A stretch of 8,301 nt of DNA from JABHQR01 sp043812455 (GTDB lineage: Archaea; Nanobdellota; Nanobdellia; Woesearchaeales; GW2011-AR9). The notes beneath the pieces were generated by a model. It did no database searches. It saw only the letters and a program-made list of their open reading frames with translations, and was not told the origin of the DNA. The stretch is taken from contig JBDRMB010000002.1 in NCBI GenBank assembly GCA_043812455.1, positions 1 to 8,301 of the forward strand. The letters run 5' to 3'. Shown here in pieces: positions 1-6,466 of the stretch. A program made the position numbers and the translations under genes. How positions within the stretch are numbered: the stretch's first letter is position 1; every line of letters begins with the position of its first letter.

Positions 1-177
1 AAACTTTCGGTAACCATAAGTTGTATGTTCTTTAACAACTAAAAGAAAGATATGTTGGATATTGTCAAAAGTTTTCTTTTGAACATATCTAAAATATTTA
101 GGAATTTGTGCTAAAGCACAAAGTTTATTGACAATTTCCGAAAACTTTTTGAACTTATATGTTATTACTTCAACCAT
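1..177 (-). CDS. DDE-type (IS4/IS5-like) transposase, N-terminal part, cut by window edge
   Basis: An open frame of 59 codons starts at ATG 177-175 and runs off the left edge. The predicted segment has the look of the N-terminal part of archaeal IS4/IS5-type transposases: a basic start, then KKTFDNIQHIFLLVVKEH followed by TYGYRKF, which resembles the conserved 'KxTYxNxQHxxxLVLKEY...SYRxF' stretch preceding the catalytic domain. The DDE catalytic residues lie outside the window, so activity cannot be judged. The start is supported by a strong ribosome binding site, GAGGTG (minus strand, 189-184), six bases before the ATG. That site and the start lie in one arm of an inverted repeat (176-187 with 222-233). 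The family call is from recalled motif similarity; the exact IS family is unknown. Confidence 0.65.
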   Translation of the reverse strand, partial: MVEVITYKFKKFSEIVNKLCALAQIPKYFRYVQKKTFDNIQHIFLLVVKEHTTYGYRKF

Positions 178-233
178 AAATAGCACCTCTTTTTTTGTTT
201 TACCACTAAAAAAGAAATCATGGTGCTATTTAT
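176..233 (-). promoter_or_regulatory. 12-bp hairpin sequestering transposase RBS and start codon
   Basis: ATAAATAGCACC (176-187) is perfectly complementary to GGTGCTATTTAT (222-233), with a 34-nt A/T-rich spacer. In a transcript of the minus strand that enters from outside the element, the downstream arm contains GGUG of the GAGGUG ribosome binding site and the first two bases of the transposase AUG, so both would be paired. Several insertion sequences (IS10, IS50, IS200) are known to block translation from read-through transcripts in this way. Here the structure is seen directly and the function is inferred. Confidence 0.6.
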
Positions 234-300
234 ACTTATTTAAAAAGCAATTCTACGGTGCCCAATTGAAATAAAAACTTATATAGATACAATATGTGAA

Positions 301-435
301 ATGAGTAATAATTCTCACTCAGTAAGTTCAGAATTACCAACACCAGTTATAGAAATTCTTAATATGAAATTTTACCCAGGAATAAAAGATTTTGAAAAAC
401 TCAGATTACACAAAGATGATGTTCAGTATGAGTAA
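301..435 (+). CDS. Small hypothetical ORF, 44 aa; possibly the 3' remnant of an interrupted gene
   Basis: An ATG at 301 begins a 44-residue protein ending in TAA at 433-435, starting MSNNSHSVSSELPTPVIEI and ending HKDDVQYE. The reading frame is already open from 244, just after an in-frame TAA at 241-243, adding about 19 residues (including RCPIEIKTYIDTIC). About 64 open codons in such AT-rich DNA is more than expected by chance, and the composition is protein-like. It lies beside a partial insertion sequence, so it may be the C-terminal fragment of a gene cut by that insertion. A TATA-like stretch (TTATATAG, about 279-286) sits some 19 nt before the ATG, a little too close for a standard leaderless start. 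It converges with the 280-aa gene, with one base between the two stop codons. I do not recognise the protein. Confidence 0.4.
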   Translation: MSNNSHSVSSELPTPVIEILNMKFYPGIKDFEKLRLHKDDVQYE

Positions 436-436
436 G

Positions 437-1279
437 TTAACCCCAAAACTTTCTCAACTCACCAAAAGTTTCTCGTGCTTGTTCCTTATTTGCAACACCA
501 ACAACTATTGTTTTAATCATTTCTACAGAATTAATAAACTCCATTGACTTTTCTAAATTAAAACCTTTTGGACTAGAAAATATTCTGTAACCTGTAACTG
601 GCTTTTTTGCACTTTTCAAAATTGGCAAACCAGTTTCAAGGTCTGGACAAAGATAATCTTTATTTACGCACACCCAAGTACCTGCAACGTTAAGCTGTTC
701 CATTTTTTCCAAAGCTAAAGCACCACCTTCACACATTCCTAAAGGAACTAATCCATGTTCACGAGCAAATTCAATTTCCTTTTCGATTATATCTTCTCGA
801 CCCAAAGTTACTAATGCGCTAATTCCTAAATTACCAACCAAACAGAAATCACAAAATTTTTTGAAATTTGATAAGAGTTCACAATATTCTTTTTCATCTA
901 ACCTTATTGACTTTATTTCCTCTTCAGAAAAGTTTTCTTTGGCACCAGGCCCTAATTTACTCAAAATTTCTTGACCCCACATTGACTTTTCAGCAAGGTA
1001 ATAGTGAGATTTCCAATGATGATTAGAAATGCAAACAATTTCAGGATGCTTTTTCTTAAACTTCTTCAAAACTAAAATTAAAGTATCGTGAGGTGACATG
1101 CTAAATCCTCTCACACCTAAAGAATAAGCAGTTTCCAAACATTCTCGGTAAGCTTTAGCACGTTCTTCTTCAGAATCAAATTTAGGACATTTACTAAACC
1201 AACCAGTAAAATGATCTTCGCCCATAATAACAGAAGGATAATTTTTATTTTCAATCGTTATAAATTTGAAATTATCCAT
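437..1279 (-). CDS. Aldo/keto reductase-like TIM-barrel protein, catalytic residues apparently absent
   Basis: This 280-residue protein starts at ATG 1279-1277; an upstream in-frame TTG at 1288 would add only three residues and is less likely. It shows an alternating strand/helix pattern expected of a (beta/alpha)8 barrel. AYSLGVRGFSMSP (about 51-63) matches the position of the AKR 'GvxxfDTA' strand. Residues 143-159 and 176-186 (GLVPLGMCEGG) look like inner strands. IKTIVVGVANKEQARE (255-270) matches the AKR C-terminal pattern in which the last strand precedes 'xpeQvxen'. The usual AKR Asp and Tyr (DxAxxYG) are replaced by Ser-Met-Ser-Pro-His, so ordinary reductase activity is doubtful. Nine cysteines are scattered (31, 47, 83, 133, 143, 146, 183, 204, 211). 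No signal peptide or membrane segment is seen. It lies 15 nt after the 202-aa gene and is probably cotranscribed with proS. It could also be another barrel family; substrate unknown. Confidence 0.45.
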   Translation of the reverse strand: MDNFKFITIENKNYPSVIMGEDHFTGWFSKCPKFDSEEERAKAYRECLETAYSLGVRGFSMSPHDTLILVLKKFKKKHPEIVCISNHHWKSHYYLAEKSMWGQEILSKLGPGAKENFSEEEIKSIRLDEKEYCELLSNFKKFCDFCLVGNLGISALVTLGREDIIEKEIEFAREHGLVPLGMCEGGALALEKMEQLNVAGTWVCVNKDYLCPDLETGLPILKSAKKPVTGYRIFSSPKGFNLEKSMEFINSVEMIKTIVVGVANKEQARETFGELRKFWG

Positions 1280-1294
1280 TTTAAACAAATAATC

Positions 1295-1903
1295 TTACAA
1301 AGTCTTACCATAATCAGTGTTAGAACTTCTGATAATACTCAAACCATCATAAAGAAACATCAAAACTTTATTGCCACCATCTTGCTGCCAGTTCTTGAAC
1401 CTTTCTCTGTCTCTCATGTTCAGATTTTCAAATTCCATCACGCCAGTAGCTCCTTCTTTAGCCATCTGTTCAACCGCAGCTTCTGCTTCTTTGTCAGTCA
1501 TTGTTTCAGAATTGTTAACATACCCATCTGAATTTTCACTAGCTTTTTCATAATCAAACAGATTTTTGTTCCAAGGATTTTCTAAATAAAAAGGATCATC
1601 AGCATATTCTAAACTTGGGCCTGTAGAGTAAAAGTTCTGTGCTTCAAGAATTTCATGTTCAAGTTCAAGATCATCAATTGCAATAAGTTCTTCTGTTACT
1701 AATTTGATTTCTTCTTGATCTTTACTTTTTAACTTATCTTCAAGAGTTGGTTTTTTAGAATCTTTAACTTCAGAAAGAAGTTTAGTTATAACTTCTTTCA
1801 ACTGTTCTTTATCAGAAATGGAATCTTTATTTTGCTTTTTGCTAGTATTATCTTTAGACTTTTTAGTCTTACAATTTTTCTCACTCTTAGCTTTAGCTAT
1901 CAA
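1295..1903 (-). CDS. Hypothetical Lys-rich protein, 202 aa, in the proS cluster
   Basis: I do not recognise this protein. The only plausible in-frame start is TTG at 1903; the frame is open upstream into the proS end with no ATG or GTG start. Residues 1-60 are very rich in Lys, Ser and Asp/Glu and look disordered. Residues about 30-95 are acidic and likely helical. The middle (about 90-125) is rich in aromatic residues and Pro (FYSTGP, DDPFYLENPW). The C-terminal third has a helical Glu/Ala part (135-152) and an Arg/Trp/Gly-containing tail ending DYGKTL. There is one cysteine (11), no signal peptide and no membrane segment, so it is probably cytosolic. The basic N-terminal tail could bind nucleic acid, but that is only suggested by charge. 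It begins 28 nt after the proS stop and ends 15 nt before the next start, so cotranscription with both is likely. Confidence 0.6.
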   Translation of the reverse strand: MIAKAKSEKNCKTKKSKDNTSKKQNKDSISDKEQLKEVITKLLSEVKDSKKPTLEDKLKSKDQEEIKLVTEELIAIDDLELEHEILEAQNFYSTGPSLEYADDPFYLENPWNKNLFDYEKASENSDGYVNNSETMTDKEAEAAVEQMAKEGATGVMEFENLNMRDRERFKNWQQDGGNKVLMFLYDGLSIIRSSNTDYGKTL

Positions 1904-1931
1904 AACCCCAACCCCACATAAATATAAAAAA
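1904..1931 (-). other. proS / 202-aa intergenic junction with G-rich run and 8-codon mini-ORF
   Basis: The 28-nt gap holds GGGGTTGGGG (minus strand, 1915-1906) immediately before the TTG start. It also holds an ATG at 1919-1917 that opens an eight-residue frame (MWGWGFDS), stopping at TAA across the first codons of the 202-aa gene in another frame. Such an overlap could couple translation to the TTG start or simply be chance. No clear archaeal ribosome binding site (GGTG or GAGG) is present. Confidence 0.3.
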
Positions 1932-3395
1932 TTAATAACTTTTACCTAAATAAAACCACTTAGTTGCTTTCTTTTTACAAGCAAAACATTGCTGATCTTT
2001 TTTAAGTTTTGGCTGTTTGAATGGACTGTTCAAAGATTTTGCTCCTTGCTCATCTTTAAACTTCTCTTCACATTCCGCAGATGCACACCATGGTGCAAAC
2101 AAAATCTTTCCGTTCTTTAATGCTTTCTTAGCATCCGAAAGAGTTTCTACTTTAACAATACTAGATTTCAAAACTTTTTCTGCATTTGCTAAAAGATTAT
2201 CTTGAATCTGATTTAAAATTAATTCAGCTTCTTTTTCAATACCTGCAATAGGAAGAGCTTGTTTTTCACCAGTATCTCTTCTGGCAATCATAACTTGATT
2301 CTTCTCTAAATCTCGAGGTCCTAATTCAATTCTAATTGGAATCCCTTTAACTTCCCATTCATTATATTTCCAGCCGGGACTGTAATTATCTCTATCATCA
2401 AGATAAACAGAAATTCCTTGCTTCTCTAACTTCTCTTTGATCTTCTTTGCAGTGTCCATAACTTTCTTCTTGGTATTTTCAAAAATAATTGGGACAATTA
2501 CTGCTTGAGTTGCCGCTAATTTTGGTGGCAAGACTAAACCCTTATCATCACCATGAATTGCAATCATAACCCCTATCATCCTGGTGGTAATTGCAAAAGT
2601 GTTTTGCCAAACATAATCTTTCTTACCAGCAGCATCAGTAAAAGATATCTCAAACGCTTTCGCAAAGTTTTGGCCATCATGATGAAAGTCTGGACCTTGG
2701 ATAGCTTTACCATTTGGATTAATAAATTCCATAGAGATGGTATATTCCGCTCCAGCAAATTTTTCCTTTTCAGATTTCTTTCCGATCATGGAAGGTAATG
2801 CTAAATAATTCCGACAAACGTCATCGTAAATGCCAATAATTTCATCACCTTCAGCCATTGCTTCTTTTTTTGTAGCGAAACAGGTATGTCCTTCATTCCA
2901 AAGAAACTCTCTTCCTCTTAAGAAGGGTGTCGGATGTTTGAATTCCCATCTAACAACATTGTTCCATTGATTATACCTTAAAGGAAGATCATTGTGTGAT
3001 CTAATCCATTTAGAATAAGAATCGTACATGATAGTTTCAGATGTTGGTCTTACAGCCAGACGTTCATTTAATTTAGTATCTCCTGCTTCGGTCACCCAGG
3101 CAACTTCCGGTTTGAAACCTTCAACGTGGGTGGCTTCTTTCTGCAGTAAAGATTCAGGAATAAATAATGGAAAATAAGTATTTTGGATGCCAATTGCTTT
3201 AAACTTTTTATCTGTAACATCTCTGATCTTTTCCCAGATAGCATAAGAGTTGGGTTTGTAAACAATACAGCCCGATACCATTGAATAATCTGCCAGGTCA
3301 GCTTTTTGGATTACTTGTGTGTACCACTCGCTGAAATCTTCGGCTTTTTTTGCAGTAATTCCTTGCTGAGATTGTTTATTTTTCCCTTTTGCCAT
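1932..3395 (-). CDS. proS: Prolyl-tRNA synthetase, archaeal/eukaryotic type
   Basis: This cytosolic class II enzyme activates proline with ATP and charges tRNA-Pro. At 487 residues it has the size of the short archaeal form that lacks the bacterial inserted editing domain. The core runs from about 20 to 290: the proline-binding RPTSETIMY loop (116-124), motif 2 (VVRWEFKHPTPFLRGREF, 147-164), and motif 3 around TTRMIGVMIAIHGDDKG (270-286). The anticodon-binding domain is about 296-400, including DDRDNYSPGWKYNEWE (333-348) and the LGPRDLE loop (358-364). The C-terminal zinc-type domain has Cys437, Cys442, Cys470 and Cys473 and ends in Tyr, as in archaeal ProRS. One oddity: the region usually written 'GTSHxLGQNF' reads QGPDFHHDGQNF (233-244). 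The ATG at 3395 fits the family N-terminus and a TATA box 27 nt upstream. It is the first gene of a likely three-gene transcript. Confidence 0.96.
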   Translation of the reverse strand: MAKGKNKQSQQGITAKKAEDFSEWYTQVIQKADLADYSMVSGCIVYKPNSYAIWEKIRDVTDKKFKAIGIQNTYFPLFIPESLLQKEATHVEGFKPEVAWVTEAGDTKLNERLAVRPTSETIMYDSYSKWIRSHNDLPLRYNQWNNVVRWEFKHPTPFLRGREFLWNEGHTCFATKKEAMAEGDEIIGIYDDVCRNYLALPSMIGKKSEKEKFAGAEYTISMEFINPNGKAIQGPDFHHDGQNFAKAFEISFTDAAGKKDYVWQNTFAITTRMIGVMIAIHGDDKGLVLPPKLAATQAVIVPIIFENTKKKVMDTAKKIKEKLEKQGISVYLDDRDNYSPGWKYNEWEVKGIPIRIELGPRDLEKNQVMIARRDTGEKQALPIAGIEKEAELILNQIQDNLLANAEKVLKSSIVKVETLSDAKKALKNGKILFAPWCASAECEEKFKDEQGAKSLNSPFKQPKLKKDQQCFACKKKATKWFYLGKSY

Positions 3396-3418
3396 AGCGA
3401 TTTAGAATAAGCTTAGGT

Positions 3419-3426
3419 TTTATAAA
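3419..3426 (-). promoter_or_regulatory. TATA box of proS, leaderless-type promoter
   Basis: TTTATAAA is centred about 27 nt upstream of the A of the proS ATG, the usual distance from an archaeal TATA box to the transcription start. It is preceded on the minus strand by a purine-containing stretch (CCCAAAC) in the position of the B-recognition element. No ribosome binding site is seen before the ATG, so transcription probably begins at or within a base or two of it. The rest of the 113-nt gap to the ATPase gene shows nothing else clear. Confidence 0.6.
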
Positions 3427-3508
3427 AGTTTGGGCGTTGGCGTTTTAATTATAGTTATAACATTTGATGCTGTGATTATGATCTTATTAAGCCGTTTAGA
3501 GAACTATT

Positions 3509-6238
3509 TTAATCAATATTAATCCTTGTCGGATGAATTTCCATTTTTTCTCTCTCTTTTAATTCAGCTTGGAGTAAAGTCTTTTGCAATTCTATAATCC
3601 ACATTGCACTAGAAGAAACAGCAATAATTATAATCCAATCTTTAAATTCTAAAGCAGCAGTTCCGAAAATGTTCTGCAAGAATGGTAAATATATAACTGA
3701 TATAGTAAGTACTGCAGCAAGTATAATGCCTCCGAGCACATAAAAATTGGAGAAAAAATTCTTCGAAAAGATAGATTCATCCCAACTCTTAGCATTTAAA
3801 GCATGGAACAATTCAAAAAATATTATTGTCGCAAACACAATAGTTTGTGCTTTTGGTATTGCACCACCCTTCATCATTAGTTCCCAAACATATAAAACAA
3901 TTGCTCCAAGAACTATTAACGGAATTATTTGTCCAATTTTAAATATCAAATAATCGCTCAGAATTCCTTCCTTATGGTCTCTCGGTCTCTGTTTCATAAT
4001 CTTTAATGAGGGTTTTTCAAAACTAAGCCCTAAAGCAGGAAATTCGCTGGTAACTAAATTAATGAAAAGTATCATTAATGCTGTTAAAGGAAGATTAGCT
4101 CCTACTATCACCGCAATTAAAATAATTAACACTTCTGCAATATTCCCTACTAAGAGATAATAGATAAATTTTCTAATATTTTCATAAATAGTTCTTCCTT
4201 CTTCTATAGCATTTACGATTGTACTAAAATTATCATCTCTCAAGATTAGCTCAGAAGACTCTTTAGCAACATCTGTACCACGTTTACCCATAGCAATACC
4301 TATATCTGCTTTTTTGAGCGCTGGGGCATCATTAACGCCATCTCCAGTCATTCCCACTATGTGCCCCACTTTCTGTAGCGATTTAACTATCCTTAATTTG
4401 TGTGCAGGTGTTACTCTGGCGTATACTGAGATATGGTTAATTATTTTTTCAAACGCATTATTGTCTAAATCATCTAATTCTTTTCCAGTCATTACGGCGT
4501 CTCCTTCAGAAAAAATCCCCAGTTCTGTAGCTATTGCTTTGGCCGTTAGTTCATTATCTCCCGTAATCATTACTACTTTTATTCCCGCCTCTTTACACTG
4601 TTTTATTGATTCCTTAACGTTTGGTGCTGGAGGATCGCGGATAGAAACTAAACCAACAAATATTAAATTAGACTCTACATTTTTTAAATCGAAAGAACCC
4701 ATATGTTCTTTAAAAGATAAACCTAATACTCTCAGACCTTTCGAAGCATACTCATTATTTTTTTCAAGAAATAAATTCAATACTTTTTTATCTAATTTCT
4801 TAATCTTGCCATTATCTAAATAATATTTTGCTTTTTTTAAGAGTATTTCTGGAGCACCTTTAGAATAAACAAAATGCTTCCCTTGATTAAGATGAATTGT
4901 ACTCATACATTTCCTTATCGGATCAAAAGGGTGCTCTTTTTTTCGAGGAAATTTTTTATGATAATCTTCTCTGGTTTTACCTGCTTTTTGAGCGAGAGTG
5001 ATTAAAGCCCCTTCTGTTGCTTCGCCATCAACAGACCATATTCTTTTCTCTAATTTAATATTAGCATTATTACATAAAACCCCTATTTCCAACATTTTAG
5101 ATATTGTTTTATGTTTATTAACATCAATCTTAACCTTCTCTTTCAGAAAAACACCTTTTGGTTCATACCCATTACCAGTAACATTTACTTCTGCATCAGA
5201 AGTGAAAAGGTTCTCAATAACCATCTTATTTTGAGTTAATGTTCCAGTTTTATCCGAACAGATTACAGTACATGTTCCCAACGTTTCCACAGCAGGTAAT
5301 CTCTTTATGATAGCATTACGTTTAGCCATTTTTTTTACTCCTGCAGCTAAAGTTACAGCAACAACAGTAGGTAAACTTTCAGGTATTCCAGAAACAATCA
5401 CTGCCATGGAGAAAATTAGCATTCCTGTCCAATGGGTTCCATGCAATATACCAATTATAAAAACAATTACTGCAATAATCATCGCCCCAATAGAAATTTG
5501 TTTTGTTAGCTTATCTAATCTTTTTTGTAAGGGGGTTGTTTCTTCCTTAATGCCTTTAATCATACTAGAAATCTTGCCAATTTCAGTATTTTCTCCAATA
5601 CTTACTACAATAGCAAAACCATCACCATTAGTAATATTAGTCCCAGCAAATAACATGTTAGTTTGTTGAGCTAACGGAGTGCTAGTTTTCAAATTTGTAA
5701 CAACTTTATTTACAGATATTGATTCTCCGGTTAAGGCTGCTTCTTCTACTTTAAGACTATTTGCTTCAATTAACCTAGCATCAGCACTAATTATGTTTCC
5801 TCTTTCTAAAATTAAGATATCGCCAATAGTTATTTCTCTAGATAATATTTCAACTTTTTTTCCATTTCGTAATACTTTAGCTTTTTTAGGAGTTAAATTA
5901 ATCAATGCTTCCATATCTTTAGACGCTTTATATTCTTCGAAAAAATTAAGTAAAATAACAAATAAGATGATAATAGAAATAACAACTAGTTCTACTTGAT
6001 GTCCGATAAAAAAAGAAATGATTGCCGCGACGATTAAAATTCCAACAACAAAAGATTTAAATTGCCTAAGCAGAATTTTTAAGGTAGTGTCTTTTTCTCC
6101 TTCTTTTATTTCGTTATACCCATTTTCTTTTATTCTTTTCTCTGCTTCCCTTGAAGTTAAGCCTTTTTCGTTAGAATCTAATGCTTTGAAAACTTCGTCC
6201 AACTTCTTCAAGTGCCATTTTTCTTTGTTCTTGGCCAT
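3509..6238 (-). CDS. P2-type cation-transporting ATPase (Ca2+-ATPase-like)
   Basis: This 909-residue membrane pump is full length for the P2A group. It has an N-terminal cation-ATPase domain (about 5-55). The A domain has TGES (170-173). The phosphorylation site is DKTGTLT, with Asp329 phosphorylated. The nucleotide-binding domain has KGAPE (460-464), and the P-domain hinge motifs are TGDN (559-562) and GDGVND (632-637). Ten membrane segments are visible: about 61-78, 81-100, 248-265, 271-295, 690-712, 716-738, 765-785, 798-815, 831-853 and 868-884. Compared with SERCA, transport residues Glu309 (Glu287 here, in PESLP), Asn768 and Glu771 (Asn699, Glu702), Asn796 and Thr799 (Asn727, Thr730) and Glu908 (Glu809) are kept. 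The M6 aspartate Asp800 is Ser731, followed by Glu732 (NLVTSEFPALGL). The ion is therefore uncertain: Ca2+ is the default, but Na+, K+ or H+ are possible. AAGGAA precedes the ATG at 6238. Confidence 0.93.
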   Translation of the reverse strand: MAKNKEKWHLKKLDEVFKALDSNEKGLTSREAEKRIKENGYNEIKEGEKDTTLKILLRQFKSFVVGILIVAAIISFFIGHQVELVVISIIILFVILLNFFEEYKASKDMEALINLTPKKAKVLRNGKKVEILSREITIGDILILERGNIISADARLIEANSLKVEEAALTGESISVNKVVTNLKTSTPLAQQTNMLFAGTNITNGDGFAIVVSIGENTEIGKISSMIKGIKEETTPLQKRLDKLTKQISIGAMIIAVIVFIIGILHGTHWTGMLIFSMAVIVSGIPESLPTVVAVTLAAGVKKMAKRNAIIKRLPAVETLGTCTVICSDKTGTLTQNKMVIENLFTSDAEVNVTGNGYEPKGVFLKEKVKIDVNKHKTISKMLEIGVLCNNANIKLEKRIWSVDGEATEGALITLAQKAGKTREDYHKKFPRKKEHPFDPIRKCMSTIHLNQGKHFVYSKGAPEILLKKAKYYLDNGKIKKLDKKVLNLFLEKNNEYASKGLRVLGLSFKEHMGSFDLKNVESNLIFVGLVSIRDPPAPNVKESIKQCKEAGIKVVMITGDNELTAKAIATELGIFSEGDAVMTGKELDDLDNNAFEKIINHISVYARVTPAHKLRIVKSLQKVGHIVGMTGDGVNDAPALKKADIGIAMGKRGTDVAKESSELILRDDNFSTIVNAIEEGRTIYENIRKFIYYLLVGNIAEVLIILIAVIVGANLPLTALMILFINLVTSEFPALGLSFEKPSLKIMKQRPRDHKEGILSDYLIFKIGQIIPLIVLGAIVLYVWELMMKGGAIPKAQTIVFATIIFFELFHALNAKSWDESIFSKNFFSNFYVLGGIILAAVLTISVIYLPFLQNIFGTAALEFKDWIIIIAVSSSAMWIIELQKTLLQAELKEREKMEIHPTRINID

Positions 6239-6340
6239 TTAAATTCCTTTTAATATACTAAACCGCAAGTGAAATTACTAACTTTTATTGCGGGATAGTA
6301 TTCACGAAACAAGTAAGAGTTTGTAAAAGCTCTTACGGTT
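6239..6340 (-). promoter_or_regulatory. ATPase upstream leader with two possible hairpins and an RBS
   Basis: Just before the ATPase ATG is AAAAGGAATTT, a plausible ribosome binding site. Further up, CCGCAA (6263-6268) can pair with TTGCGG (6288-6293), with a 19-nt loop. GTAAGAG (6313-6319) can pair with CTCTTAC (6330-6336), with a 10-nt loop. On the minus strand the latter also has a nearby alternative partner, CTTTTAC. A possible TATA-like element (TTTAAGATATAC, about 6354-6343) would place the start near 6322, giving a leader of about 80 nt that holds the first hairpin. Regulation by ions or a repressor is possible but not shown. Confidence 0.3.
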
Positions 6341-6436
6341 GAGTATATCTTAAATCTTTTTAATCTTTGTCCTTTTTGATATAAAAATAAACTCCATAAA
6401 TTAATAATTTATTTTGTTATTGAATCCCACCATAGA

Positions 6437-6456
6437 TATTTTTATTCAAAAATAAT
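6437..6456 (-). terminator. Weak U-tract terminator candidate after lctP
   Basis: On the minus strand, about 11 nt after the lctP stop, ATTATTTTTGAATAAAAATA contains a U-rich tract and a 7-bp all-A/T hairpin (6437-6443 with 6448-6454, four-base loop). Archaeal termination relies mainly on U-tracts, so this is a reasonable site, but such runs are common in DNA this AT-rich. Confidence 0.3.
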
Positions 6457-6466
6457 ATTGATTTTC

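Larger units (their letters stand above)
1..233 (-). mobile_element. Left insertion sequence, partial (transposase 5' end plus leader)
   Basis: The transposase fragment and its upstream hairpin probably form the leading end of an insertion sequence whose remainder lies beyond the left edge. I cannot see the partner terminal repeat or a target duplication, so the outer boundary is uncertain. It is set here at the end of the inverted repeat at 233, and could lie anywhere up to about 262. The plus-strand coding frame that ends at 435 opens just after a stop at 241-243, which fits an insertion having cut an older gene here. Confidence 0.45.

Noticed and set aside
244..300. CAATT direct repeats (248-252 and 263-267) as a possible target duplication of the left insertion sequence
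   Set aside because: Both copies are on the same side of the transposase and only 10 nt apart, so they cannot flank an element.
1211..1531. Plus-strand ORF of 106 codons across the junction of the 280-aa and 202-aa genes
   Set aside because: It lies antisense to two better-supported genes, has low-complexity Phe/Ile/Ser composition typical of a reverse-frame shadow, and has no promoter or binding site.
4314..4823. Plus-strand ORF of 169 codons inside the ATPase gene
   Set aside because: It is fully antisense to the conserved P-domain and nucleotide-binding domain of the ATPase; length is explained by codon bias of the real gene.
5307..5999. Two plus-strand ORFs (120 and 106 codons) with hydrophobic products
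   Set aside because: These are antisense shadows of ATPase membrane segments, whose hydrophobicity carries over to the opposite strand.
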